Counted from the stretch's first letter, positions 44,039-53,205 are shown. The stretch: 64,000 nt of DNA from CAVVSD01 sp963757125 (GCA_963757125.1 CAVWQP010000009.1:1612001-1676000), one strand, 5' to 3'. The notes: a model not told the origin generated them from the sequence alone. Numbers and translations: made by a program.

Positions 44039-44811
44039 CCGCGGTCGCGGGGCGGCTCGTCGTCGAGCGCCCCGCGAAGGGCGTCGCGGTCCTGCGCATC
44101 GAGCGCCCGGAGCGCCGCGGCGCGCTCTCGCCGGAGATCCTCGAGGCGCTGCGCGAGGCGTTCGCGGCGGCCGGGGACGGCTGCCTCGTCGTCACCGGCA
44201 CGGGAGAGATCTTCTCTGCCGGCTACGACCTCAGCGGGATCGGCGACCCCGTCGACCCAGACCGCGCGCACGCGGCGATCGCGCCGGAGACCGTCGCGGC
44301 GCTCGATGCGCTGCACGCGTGCCGGGTGCCTGTCATCGCCGCGCTGAACGGCCCGGCGCTGGGCGGCGGGCTGGAGCTCGCGCTCGGCTGCGACGTACGT
44401 CTCGCGGTCCCCGGCGCCTACCTCGCGGCGCCCGCGGGGAAGCTCGGGCTCGTCTACTCGCCCGGCGGGCTGGAGCGCATCCTCGGAGGGCTGCCCGGCT
44501 CGCTCCCCTTCGAGCTGTTCGTCCTCGGGCGGCGCATCGAGGCCGAGCGGGCGCACGCGCTCGGCGTCGTGACCGAGATCGTGGCGCCGGACGAGCTGGA
44601 GGCCGCGGCACTCGCCGCCGCGGGAGAGGTGCTCGCGCAGGGGCCGCAGGCCGTGCAGGCGAACGCGCGGGCACTGCGCGCGCTGCGGGCCGGCGCCGAC
44701 GACGCGGTCCGCGCCGAGCTGGCCGCGACACGACGCGCCGGGATGCGCTCGGCCGAGTTCGCGGAGGGCGTGGCGGCGTTCCGCGGGCGCCGCGCGCCCG
44801 ATTGGAGCTAG
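44035..44811 (+). CDS. Enoyl-CoA hydratase/isomerase family protein
   Basis: A 258-residue crotonase-fold enzyme. FSAGYDLSGIGD carries the first oxyanion-hole region, and ALNGPALGGGLELALGCDVR the second, with the helix that supports CoA binding. In place of the two catalytic Glu of hydratases, PAGKLGLVYSPGGLERI has no clear Glu at the second position, so hydratase activity is uncertain. A (de)carboxylase or isomerase role is possible and would fit a MatB-like partner. GTG start; the stop overlaps that of convergent dapF. Confidence 0.78.
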   Translation: MTAVAGRLVVERPAKGVAVLRIERPERRGALSPEILEALREAFAAAGDGCLVVTGTGEIFSAGYDLSGIGDPVDPDRAHAAIAPETVAALDALHACRVPVIAALNGPALGGGLELALGCDVRLAVPGAYLAAPAGKLGLVYSPGGLERILGGLPGSLPFELFVLGRRIEAERAHALGVVTEIVAPDELEAAALAAAGEVLAQGPQAVQANARALRALRAGADDAVRAELAATRRAGMRSAEFAEGVAAFRGRRAPDWS

Positions 44812-45626
44812 AGCGCCTCCAGCGCCGCGACGAACCCGGCGTCCAGGTCCGCCGCGTACACCGGGACCGCCCAGCCCGCCAGGTCGACGTGCAGGTCCTC
44901 GCCGACGTCGACCGTCAGCTCCCCGCCGTCGAGATGCACGGTCACGGGCGAGTCCCCGCCGCGCAGGACGTGGGCGATCGCCGCGCCGGTCGCCCCGGTC
45001 CCCGAGGAGAGCGTCTCCCCCACGCCGCGCTCGAAGATCCGCGCCTGGATGGCATCGGGCCTGAGCTCCGTCCACCAGCTCACGTTCGTGCGGTTCGGGA
45101 AGTTCGGGTGGTGCTCGATCGCCGGGCCGATGGCCGGGAGGTCGAGCGCCTCCAGGGCGCGCCGGTCGGGCACGCGGATCGCGGTCTGCGGGTTGCCGAT
45201 CTCGATGTGCTGGTAGCGCCAGGTTCGTCCGTCGGCCTCGAGCTCGCCCTCCTCGCGCAGGCGCGCACGGCCCATGTCGACCGTGCAGCTCGTCTCGGTC
45301 TGGATGCGCGGCCGCAGCTCGCCCGCGACGGTCTGGATCGAGAACTCGCGTGCGTCGGTCCACCCGCGGCGATGCAGGTACATGATCGCCTCGCGCGCGC
45401 CGTTCCCCGACAGCTCGGCCTCGGACCCGTCGGGGTTGAAGATCCGCAGCCGCGCCACGAACCCGGGCTCGTCCGGCTCCGAGAGCTCGAGGACGCCGTC
45501 GCCGCCGACTCCCCGGTGGCGGTCGCACAGGAGGCGTACGCGCTCGGCCGTGAGCGCGAACGGCAGGGCCGCCTTCTCCACGATGATGTAGTCGTTGCCG
45601 AGGGCCTGCCACTTCTCGATGCGCAT
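44808..45626 (-). CDS. dapF: Diaminopimelate-epimerase homologue with both catalytic Cys replaced by Ser
   Basis: A 272-residue protein with the full DapF fold pattern: MRIEKWQALGNDYIIVEKAA, RIFNPDGSEAELSGNGAREA, HHPNFPNRTNVSWW, and ERGVGETLSSGTGATGAAI. In characterised DapF the acid-base pair is Cys73 and a Cys in ETLACGTG. Here both positions are Ser (S73 and S208, codons TCG and TCC read directly). All other pocket residues seem kept. It could still epimerise LL-DAP slowly, or do so through a changed mechanism, or be an inactive paralogue. It begins 11 bases after miaA and probably shares its transcript. Confidence 0.82.
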   Translation of the reverse strand: MRIEKWQALGNDYIIVEKAALPFALTAERVRLLCDRHRGVGGDGVLELSEPDEPGFVARLRIFNPDGSEAELSGNGAREAIMYLHRRGWTDAREFSIQTVAGELRPRIQTETSCTVDMGRARLREEGELEADGRTWRYQHIEIGNPQTAIRVPDRRALEALDLPAIGPAIEHHPNFPNRTNVSWWTELRPDAIQARIFERGVGETLSSGTGATGAAIAHVLRGGDSPVTVHLDGGELTVDVGEDLHVDLAGWAVPVYAADLDAGFVAALEAL

Positions 45627-45637
45627 CGCCGCCGACC

Positions 45638-46523
45638 CTACGGCAGCAGCGCGGCAGCGACGGCGTCCGGGTCGCAGCCGGTGACGTCGACGAGCTCGGT
45701 GCCCGGCAGCTTGCGCATCCAGGTCAGCTGGCGCTTCGCGTAGCGCCGGGTGCGCGTCTTCATCGCCTGGATGTCGCCGTGCAGCAGCTCGGAGAACCCG
45801 AGCGCCGCGCGGGCGGTGTGCGACGCGCCCGCGGCGTCGGCGCGGCGGACCTCCTCGACGGCGCCCGCGGCGACCATCGCGTCGACCCGCTCGCCGATGC
45901 GCTGCGCCAGCGCCGCTCGGTCCATCGTCAGGCCGATCAGGCGCGTCGGGTGACGGGTCGCGGAGGTCCACAGCTCGCCCGCCGTCGCCGTGGGCGACGC
46001 CCTGCTCGTGCAGCTCCAGCGCGCGGATCACGCGCGTGCGGTCGGTCGGCTGGATGCGCGCCGCGACGTCGGGCAGCACCTCCCGCAGCCGCGCGTGCAT
46101 CGCCTCCGGCCCCTCGGCGTCCATCTGCGCGTCGAGCCGCTCGCGGACGCCCGGCCGCGGCGGCGGCCGCATGCCCAGGTCGGCGAGCGCCGCCCGGAGG
46201 TACAGGCCGGTCCCGCCGACGACGATCGGCGTGGCGCCCTCGGCGAGCAGACCATCGATCTCGGCGTGCGCGAGCGGTGCGTACACGCCCGCCGAGAACG
46301 TCTCCGTGACCGGGACGAACGCGACGAGCCGGTGCTCGAGCTCCGCGCGCTGCGCGGCGTCGGCGACGCCCGTCAGCACCTCGAGGCCGGCGTACACCTG
46401 CAGCGCGTCCGCCCCCACGGCGACCGGCCGCTGCCCGCGGTCGCGCAGGCGGCGGGCGAGCGCGAGGGCGACATCCGTCTTGCCCACGGCGGTGGGTCCG
46501 AAGAGCGCGATCACTTGGGTCAC
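45638..46523 (-). CDS. miaA: tRNA dimethylallyltransferase MiaA (one frameshift)
   Basis: About 295 residues. It starts with GTG at 46523. The P-loop is FGPTAVGKTDVALALARRLR, then ADALQVYAGLEVLTGVADAA, IVVGGTGLYLRAALADLGMR and IQPTDRTRVIRALELHE. The frame breaks in the run at 45978-45980, where one G (minus strand) is extra; without it ELWTSATRHPTRLIGLTMDR follows and the protein ends normally with RRYAKRQLTWMRKL. It adds dimethylallyl to A37 of tRNAs reading UNN codons; MiaB, also in this window, then thiomethylates it. Confidence 0.88.
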
Positions 46524-46530
46524 GAGGGAT

Positions 46531-47703
46531 ATGGTGCCTGGAGTGTCCGTTCGCATCTCCTGCGGGATGTCCCTCGCGACCGATCCGCGCGAGGCCGCGG
46601 GTGAGGCGGCGCGCGAGGCGCTCGGCGGTCTCGACGGCGCGGAGACGGATCTTGCCATCGTCTTCGCCTCCGGCGCACACCTGCTCGCCCCCGAGGTGAC
46701 GGTCGAGACCGTCGGGGAGGCGCTGACGCCCGGCGAGCTCATCGGCTGCGGCGCGAGCGGCATCGTCGGCGAGGGCCGCGAGATCGAGGACGGCACGGCC
46801 ATCTCCGTGTGGGCGGCCGATCTCGGGGACGGCACCGCGACCGGATTCCACGCCGAGACGCAGGAGCTCGAGGGCGCGATCGCGGTGCTCGGCATGCCCG
46901 AGCTCGAGGGCGCAGGCGGCACGATCCTGCTCCCCGATCCGGTCACCTTCCCCCTGGACGGGCTGCTCGCCGAGCTCACGTCGCACGCGCCCGGCGTCCC
47001 GATCCTGGGCGGCGTCGCCAGCGCGGGGGCCGAGGAGGGCGGCACCGTGCTCTTCCACGGCGACGAGGTCCACGAGCACGGCGCGGTCGGCCTGCGACTC
47101 GACGGCGTCGAGCTGCTGCCGCTCGTCTCGCAGGGCGCGCGGCCGATCGGTCCCGAGCTGACGATCACGGCCGCCGACGGGCAGATCATCCAGGAGCTCG
47201 CCGGTCGCAACGCGCTCACGAAGCTGCGCGAGGTCGTCGATGCGCTCGACCCCGTCGACCAGGCCGTCCTGGGCCAGGGACTGCTGCTGGGCCTCGTCGT
47301 CGAGGCCGGCAAGCCCGACTACGTCCAGGGCGACTTCCTCGTCCGCAACCTGCTCGGCGCCGATCCGGACACCGGCGCGATCGCCGTCGGGACCGTCGTC
47401 CGGCCGGGACAGGTCGTGCGGCTGCACGTGCGCGACGCCGCGTCGGCGACCCGCGACCTGCGGGAGGCGCTCGGCCTGCGCCGCGCGGCGCTGGGCGGAG
47501 CGGTCCCGTCGGGCGCGCTCGTCTTCACCTGCACCGGCCGCGGGCGCGGCATGTTCGGCGTCCCCGACCACGATGCGTCGCTCCTGACCGACGCCCTCGG
47601 CGGCGCGCCGTTCGCCGGCTTCTTCGCGGCCGGGGAGATCGGGCCCGTCGACGGCGCGAACTTCCTCCACACCTTCACCACCACGGTCGCCCTGTTCGAG
47701 TAG
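46531..47703 (+). CDS. FIST-domain protein
   Basis: A 390-residue protein with a FIST N domain (DLAIVFASGAHLLAPEVTVE, then ELIGCGASGIVGEGREIEDG) and a FIST C domain (FLVRNLLGADPDTGAIAVGT, GALVFTCTGRGRGMFG, then FAGFFAAGEIGPVDGANFLH). FIST domains are thought to sense small ligands in signal transduction. No signalling output domain is attached. The ATG at 46531 is seven bases from the miaA start on the other strand; GTG 46543 is an alternative. Confidence 0.82.
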   Translation: MVPGVSVRISCGMSLATDPREAAGEAAREALGGLDGAETDLAIVFASGAHLLAPEVTVETVGEALTPGELIGCGASGIVGEGREIEDGTAISVWAADLGDGTATGFHAETQELEGAIAVLGMPELEGAGGTILLPDPVTFPLDGLLAELTSHAPGVPILGGVASAGAEEGGTVLFHGDEVHEHGAVGLRLDGVELLPLVSQGARPIGPELTITAADGQIIQELAGRNALTKLREVVDALDPVDQAVLGQGLLLGLVVEAGKPDYVQGDFLVRNLLGADPDTGAIAVGTVVRPGQVVRLHVRDAASATRDLREALGLRRAALGGAVPSGALVFTCTGRGRGMFGVPDHDASLLTDALGGAPFAGFFAAGEIGPVDGANFLHTFTTTVALFE

Positions 47704-47705
47704 GC

Positions 47706-48500
47706 GTGCAGCTCGCGGGCAGAACGATCCTGATCACCGGGGCGACCGGTGGCCTGGGGCACGCGATCGCCCAGGCGTTCGCGGCGCGCGGCGCGCGGCT
47801 CGTGCTGAGCGGCCGGCGACCCGACGTGCTCCAGTCGCTCGCGGCGTCGGTCCCCGACGCCGTCGTCGCGCCCGCCGATCTCACGGACCCGGCCTCCGTC
47901 CGCGCGCTGGCCGAGGCGCACCCGGACGTCGACGTCGTCGTCGCGAACGCCGCGATGCCCGGCTCGGGGCGGCTGGAGTCCTTCAGCGAGGAACAGATCG
48001 ACCGCGTGCTCGACGTGAACCTGCGCGCTCCGATCGTGCTGTCGCGGCTGTACGTGCCGTCGATGCGCGAGCGCGGCTCGGGGCACTTCGTCTTCATGTC
48101 GTCGCTGTCGGGGCGCGCGCCCGTCGCGGGCGGCTCGCTCTACGCGGCGACGAAGTTCGGGCTGCGGGGGTTCGGCGCCTCCCTGCGGGCCGATCTGCGC
48201 GGCACGGGGGTCGGGGTCTCGATCGTCTCCCCCGGCTTCGTGCACGACGCGGGGATGTTCGCCGAGAGCGGCGCCGAGCTCCCCTACGGCTTCCGCACGG
48301 TCTCGCCCGAGCGGGTGGCCGACGCGACGATCTCCGCCGTCGAGCGCGATCGCGGCGAGGTCACGGTCGCGCCGCTGGAGCTGCGGATCGGCACCGCGCT
48401 CGCGGCCGTCGCGCCGGACCTCGCGTCGAAGGTGTCGAACAAGCTGGGCGGCGAGCGCATCGCCGCCCGCATGGCCGAGGGCCAGGCGGACAAGCGCTAG
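47706..48500 (+). CDS. Short-chain dehydrogenase/reductase
   Basis: A 264-residue classical SDR. GRTILITGATGGLGHAIAQA is the cofactor motif, VVANAAMPGSG the NNAG equivalent, FMSSLSGRAPVAGGSLYAAT the catalytic Ser and Tyr with KFG next, and VSIVSPGFVHDAG the PG motif. A basic C-terminal tail (GGERIAARMAEGQADKR) is typical of a membrane-near group. GTG start two bases after the FIST gene stop, so both are likely on one transcript. Substrate unknown. Confidence 0.83.
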   Translation: MQLAGRTILITGATGGLGHAIAQAFAARGARLVLSGRRPDVLQSLAASVPDAVVAPADLTDPASVRALAEAHPDVDVVVANAAMPGSGRLESFSEEQIDRVLDVNLRAPIVLSRLYVPSMRERGSGHFVFMSSLSGRAPVAGGSLYAATKFGLRGFGASLRADLRGTGVGVSIVSPGFVHDAGMFAESGAELPYGFRTVSPERVADATISAVERDRGEVTVAPLELRIGTALAAVAPDLASKVSNKLGGERIAARMAEGQADKR

Positions 48501-48504
48501 CGCC

Positions 48505-49407
48505 TCAGGCCGGCTGCGGGGTCTCGACCTTGCGGGTCTCGGGCGCGACGGCGGACAGGACCTCGCCCGCGAGCTTCGGCCCGTCGGCCGCGCGCTCGGG
48601 CGTCGCGGCGATGCGGACCACGATCTCGTCGCCGTCCAGCTCCTCCAGCGTGACGCGCGGCTCACCGCGGATCGGCGTCTGCACGTTGTCCTGGAGCAGG
48701 TTGTGGACGTCGATCGGCGTGACGCCGGGGCGCAGGCGTGCGCGGAGGTCGACGCCGGCCGGCTCGTGCAGCGGCGTGACCGCCTGGCCGAGCACGACGC
48801 TGTTGGGGACCATGATCGCGTCGTCGCCGCTGGCGAACGTCGTGTAGAGGAGGCCGAGGGAGCTCACGACGCCCTCGACCTCGATGCCGCCGCCCTGGAG
48901 GCTGACGCGCTCCCCGACGCGGAACGGACGCGCACTGAGCAGCACGGTGCCCGCGAAGAGGTTGCCGAGCGTCTGCTGCGCGGCGAGACCGAGAACGACG
49001 GCGGTCAGCGCGCCTCCAAGGGCGACCGTCTGCGGCGCGAGGCCCGCGACGCGCAACGCGACGAGCAGGGCGATGATGACGGTGACCAGGCGCAGCAGGA
49101 AGCCGATCGTGCCCGCCGTGCCGGGATCCAGACGCCGGAAGAGGTACGGCCCGAGGGCGCGGCCGACGTCGCGCGCGAGCGCCCAGCCCAGGATCATCAG
49201 GGCGACGACGGTGCCGATGCGCACGGGGATGTCGAAGTCCGGCCCGAACAGCTCCTGCCGGTAGCCGTAGACGAGCAGGACGCCGGCGAGCGCCGGGAAC
49301 AGGACGACGAACTCGAGGCGGGCACGCTTGACCGCGCGGGCGCTGATCTGACGGGCAAGACCCGCCTCGCGCCAGTTGTGGCTCTTGGTGTCCATGAAGT
49401 GCTTCAT
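48505..49407 (-). CDS. MscS-family mechanosensitive channel
   Basis: A 300-residue channel. After a short cytoplasmic start come membrane helices at about 33-48, 64-81, 103-121 and the pore helix VALGGALTAVVLGLAAQQTL, a Gly/Ala-rich TM3 as in MscS. The next strand is GNLFAGTVLLSARPFRVGER, the typical post-TM3 MscS phrase. A beta domain (VMVPNSVVL-type sequence at IMVPNSVVLGQAVTPLHEPA) and a C-terminal alpha-beta part follow. It would release solutes on hypo-osmotic shock, complementing the importer and antiporter. Confidence 0.87.
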   Translation of the reverse strand: MKHFMDTKSHNWREAGLARQISARAVKRARLEFVVLFPALAGVLLVYGYRQELFGPDFDIPVRIGTVVALMILGWALARDVGRALGPYLFRRLDPGTAGTIGFLLRLVTVIIALLVALRVAGLAPQTVALGGALTAVVLGLAAQQTLGNLFAGTVLLSARPFRVGERVSLQGGGIEVEGVVSSLGLLYTTFASGDDAIMVPNSVVLGQAVTPLHEPAGVDLRARLRPGVTPIDVHNLLQDNVQTPIRGEPRVTLEELDGDEIVVRIAATPERAADGPKLAGEVLSAVAPETRKVETPQPA

Positions 49408-49510
49408 ACCGGTGGATCACCGTGAGGCAGGTTCGGGTGCGCTTGTGTGATGGCAGTCACACGTCGGCGGATTGTGGAGGTCTGGCGCGGACGCCGGTGC
49501 AGACCTGCGG

Positions 49511-49799
49511 TCAGTCGAAGCCCGACATACCGCCCATGAGGCCGAGACCGATGAAGAACGCGGCCCAGAAGGCGAGGAACAACCCGAGTGCGGTGAGCGT
49601 GGAGAGGGCGGCCAGCACGAGCGTCCGCCGTGAGGGCTCGCCGCGACTGGTCGCGTGGACGGCCGTGACCGCGGGTGCGAGCGGGATGCCGGCGAAGATC
49701 GCCAGCGGGCCCGCGGTCAGCAGCGGGACGACGGCCGGCAGGACGAGGCACGCGTACAGCGCGACGGGTGTCGGGTCCGTCGCTCGCGTATGCGAACAT
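49511..49799 (-). CDS. Small two-to-three-helix membrane protein sharing the LexA box (probable frameshift)
   Basis: About 95 residues. A clear membrane protein is read to the stop at 49511: LPAVVPLLTAGPLAIFAGIP, then a loop GEPSRRTLVLAALSTLTA and a last helix GLFLAFWAAFFIGLGLMGGM ending SGFD. The only ATG is at 49799, inside the LexA box, in another frame; removing one G near 49775 joins it (MFAYASD then DPTPVALYA). It is divergent to the radical SAM gene. Unrecognised; SOS-induced small membrane proteins elsewhere can block division, but nothing here proves that. Confidence 0.42.
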
Positions 49800-49806
49800 G
49801 TGTTCG
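49793..49806. promoter_or_regulatory. LexA (SOS) box
   Basis: CGAACATGTGTTCG matches the Gram-positive and mycobacterial LexA consensus CGAAC-N4-GTTCG at every fixed position. The last base is the G of the radical SAM GTG start, and the minus-strand small membrane protein's ATG also lies in it. A repressor bound here would block both genes. Confidence 0.75.
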
Positions 49807-51852
49807 TGCGGTGGGAGAACCTGACAACAGAAGAGGACGAGCGGACCCGTCTGCCCGGGTACGCGAAGCCGGCGGTCGTCCGACACTTCGATGCGCCCGA
49901 AGCCCTGGAGACGCGCTTCTACGAGGTCCAGGCGAAGTCCGCGCTGAACCGCGTGCCCGAGCGATCGCGGATGCCGTTCCGGTGGACGATCAACCCGTAC
50001 AGAGGTTGCTCGCATGCCTGCGTGTACTGCATGGAGGGCGACACGGAGATCCTGCTGGCCGACGGACGCGCCCGCCCGATCGCCGATCTGCGGCCCGGCG
50101 ACGCGATCTACGGGACCGAGCGTCGCGGCACCTATCGGCACTACGTCCGGACCGAGGTGCTCGCACACTGGAAGACCGTGAAGCCGGCCCACAGGATCGT
50201 CCTCGAGGACGGGACGGAGCTCGTCGCGAGCGGCGATCACCGGTTCCTCACGACGCGTGGCTGGAAGTACGTCACCGGCGCGCAGCAGGGCCGGGCGCGG
50301 CGACCTCATCTGACGATCGGAAGCGAGCTGCTGGGCACGGGCCAGTTCGCGGGCGCCCCTGCGCACTGCGACGACTACCGGCGCGGCTATCTCTGCGGCA
50401 TGGTCCGCGGGGACGGACACGTCGGGAGCTACCACTACGAGCGCGCAGGTCGCACGAACGGAGACGTCCACCGGCTCCGCCTCGCGCTCATCGATGACGA
50501 GGCGCTGGACCGGGCCCAGGAGTACCTGGCGCTCGAGGGCGTCAGGACCGACCGCTTCGCCTTCGCCCAGGCGACCGGCTCGCGACAGGCGATCGAGGCC
50601 ATCCGGACGTCCGCGCGCGACCGGGCGCACCGCATCCGCTCGCTGATCGAGTGGCCCAGCCGGCCGACGGAGGCTTGGCGGACCGGGTTCCTCGCCGGCG
50701 TCTTCGATGCGGAGGGGTCGGCGAACGGCGTCGTCCGGATCGCCAACACCGATCCGGAGATGATCGGCTGGACGTCGGACTGCCTCCGGCGACTCGGGTT
50801 CGACGCCATCGTCGAGCGATCTCCGTCCCATGCGCTGCGCTACGTGCGCCTCCGCGGCGGAGCGTGCGACGTGTTGCGGTTCATGCACACGGTCGATCCC
50901 GCGATCAGCCGCAAGCGCAGCCTCGAGGGCCGCGCGTTGAAGACGGATGCCGCACTCGGTGTCGTCGCGATCGAGCCGCTGCCCGGCGAGCGCGAGCTCT
51001 ACGACATCACCACCGGCACCGGCGACTTCATCGCCAACGGCGTCGTGAGCCACAACTGCTTCGCCCGCCCGACCCACGTCTACCTCGGCTTGAACGCGGG
51101 GCGCGACTTCGAGAAGGAGATCGTCGTCAAGGTCAACGCGCCCGAGGTGCTGCGGCGCGAGCTGGCGCGGCCGTCGTGGAAGGGCGAGCACGTCGCGATG
51201 GGGACGAACACGGACCCGTACCAGTGGGTCGAGGGCCGCTACAAGCTCATGCGCGGGATCTGGGAGGCGCTGCGCGACGCACGCAACCCCTGCTCGATCC
51301 TCACGAAGTCGCCGCTCGTCCTGCGCGACCTCGACCTCCTTCGGGAGATCGCGCAGGTGGCTGAGATCAGCGCGTCGTTCTCCGTGCCGACGCTCGACGA
51401 GAAGGCGTGGCGGCAGACCGAGCCGCACACGCCCAACCCTCGGGCGCGGCTCGAGGCGGTCGCCGAGCTGAACCGGGCCGGCATCCCGACCGGGATCCTC
51501 GTCGCGCCGCTCATGCCCGGCATCAACGACGACCCCGCGCAGGTCGACGCGATCCTCCGCGCCGCCGAGGAGGCCGGGGCGACGTCCGTCGGCGGCATCG
51601 GCCTGCACCTTCGCGGCGAGGTGCGCGACGTCTTCATGGGCTGGCTGCGCGACGCGCGGCCGGATCTCGTGCCCCGCTACGAGCGAGCTCTACGCCCGCG
51701 GCGCCTACGCGCCGAAGGCCGAGCGCGAACGGTTGTCGGCGCTGCTCACGCGCGGCCGGTTCCGCGGGCGCAATCCCGGGTTCGTGCTGCGCGACCGCCG
51801 GCGCCCGGCCGAGGCGCCGCCGCCGGAGCCCGCGCAGGAGTCGCTGTTCTAG
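49806..51852 (+). CDS. Rv2578c-family radical SAM protein, interrupted by an intein (one frameshift)
   Basis: A radical SAM enzyme of the Rv2578c/SplB-like group, about 338 residues after splicing. The N-terminal part reads RFYEVQAKSALNRVPERSRM and NPYRGCSHACVYC, whose first two cluster cysteines are C68 and C72. The third is the residue after the intein (CFARPTHVYLGLNAG). VKVNAPEVLRRELARPSWKG and MGTNTDPYQWVEGRYKLMRG are typical. The frame breaks near 51681-51688; dropping one base gives ELYARGAYAPKAERERLS to the TAG at 51850. The GTG at 49806 was chosen from the usual start MRWxxL. Its substrate is unknown; relatives include DNA-lesion repair enzymes. Under a LexA box. Confidence 0.85.
50028..51056 (+). 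mobile_element. 343-residue intein with LAGLIDADG homing endonuclease
   Basis: The intein runs from C1 (CMEGDTEILLADGRARPIAD) to the final Asn (DFIANGVVSHN), followed by the extein Cys. Block B is ELVASGDHRFLTTRGWKYVT with its His. The penultimate His and final Asn are intact, so splicing should work. Two dodecapeptides (GYLCGMVRGDGHVG and GFLAGVFDAEGSANG) keep acidic residues at the catalytic position, so the endonuclease may be active. It splits the host's CxxxCxxC motif just before the third Cys. Frame clean throughout. Confidence 0.92.
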
Positions 51853-53165
51853 GCGAGTGCCCGGGCGAGCAGCGACATCTCGCCGCCGAGCGTCTGGCTC
51901 GTCGCTCGCGTGATGAGCACGGCCACGATCTCCCCCGGCTCGGCGATGCCGCTGAAGTTCACGACCTTGCCGTGGCGCGAGCGCCCGCGGTGGCGGGACG
52001 GGTCCGTGCGCGATGGGCCCTCGACGAGCACGTCGAGCGTCCGCCCCACGAAGCGCTGCGCGCGCTCGCGCGCACGCCGCTGGACGACCTCGACCAGACG
52101 CTCCATCCGCTCCACCTTCACGTCGTGCGGCACGTCGTCGGCCATCTCGGCCGCCTCGGTCCCGCGCCGGGGCGAGAAGATGAACGTGAAGGCCCCGTCG
52201 AAGCCGACCTCCTCGCACACCTCGAGCGTCTCCTGGAAGTCCTCCTCGGTCTCACCCGGGAAGCCGACGATGATGTCCGTGGTGATCGCGACGTCGGGGA
52301 CGTGCTCGCGCAGCAGGGCGACGCGATCCATGAACCGGCCACGGTCGTACGTGCGACGCATGCGCTTCAGGACGCGGCTCGAGCCCGCCTGCAGCGGCAG
52401 ATGGACGTGCTCGCACACGCTCGGCAGGTCAGCGTGGGCGCGGACGACGTCCTCGCCCATGTGCGATGGATGGGGACTCGTGTACCGGATGCGGTCCAGG
52501 CCGTCGATCGCGTCGAGCTCGTGCAGCAGCTCGGCGAACGAGCGCTGTGGCCGCAGCCGCGTGCCGAAGGAGTTGACGTTCTGCCCCAGCAGCGTCACCT
52601 CACGGACGCCGTCGGCGACGAGGCCGCGGACCTCGTCGACGAGCTCCTCCAGCGGCCGGGAGACCTCCCGGCCCCGCGTGCTCGGCACGATGCAGTACGA
52701 GCACTTCATGTTGCAGCCGGCGGATATCTGCACCCACCCCTGGACCGGGCGCGCGCGCCGCGCGGGCAGGTGCCCGGTGAAGCCCTCGAACTCGAAGAAG
52801 CCCTGCGCGGTGATCGACTCGCTCGTGAGGAACTCGGCCAGCTTGTGCACCTGGCCGGGCCCGAAGGCGACGTCCACGAACGGGAACTGCGCGAAGACCT
52901 CGTCCTTCACCGACTGGGCCCAGCAGCCGCCGACGCCGACGATGCGCTCGGGATCCTCGCGCTTCAGCCGCTTCGCGTCGCCGAGATGGGCCCTGAACTT
53001 GTCGTCGGCCTTCTCGCGGATCGAGCAGGTGTTGAAGAGGATGAGATCCGCCTCACCGCGGGCCGGCGCCTCGCGGTACCCGAGCGACTCGAGCATGCCC
53101 TTCATGCGCTCCGAGTCGTGCTCGTTCATCTGGCAGCCGAACGTCGTGACGTGGTACCGCTTCAT
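51849..53165 (-). CDS. miaB: tRNA-2-methylthio-N6-dimethylallyladenosine synthase MiaB
   Basis: A 438-residue radical SAM methylthiotransferase. The N-terminal UPF0004 cysteines are C11, C47 and C81. The SAM cluster is CNMKCSYC at 151-158. STRGREVSRPLEELVDEVRG and VTLLGQNVNSFG follow. A C-terminal TRAM domain is present, with an inserted basic Arg/His stretch at SRTDPSRHRGRSRHGKVV. It works after MiaA. Its stop overlaps the stop of the radical SAM gene. Confidence 0.93.
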   Translation of the reverse strand: MKRYHVTTFGCQMNEHDSERMKGMLESLGYREAPARGEADLILFNTCSIREKADDKFRAHLGDAKRLKREDPERIVGVGGCWAQSVKDEVFAQFPFVDVAFGPGQVHKLAEFLTSESITAQGFFEFEGFTGHLPARRARPVQGWVQISAGCNMKCSYCIVPSTRGREVSRPLEELVDEVRGLVADGVREVTLLGQNVNSFGTRLRPQRSFAELLHELDAIDGLDRIRYTSPHPSHMGEDVVRAHADLPSVCEHVHLPLQAGSSRVLKRMRRTYDRGRFMDRVALLREHVPDVAITTDIIVGFPGETEEDFQETLEVCEEVGFDGAFTFIFSPRRGTEAAEMADDVPHDVKVERMERLVEVVQRRARERAQRFVGRTLDVLVEGPSRTDPSRHRGRSRHGKVVNFSGIAEPGEIVAVLITRATSQTLGGEMSLLARALA

Positions 53166-53205
53166 CGGCCGACGAGGATAAGGGCTCGTCGGCCGATGCA
53201 TCCGG

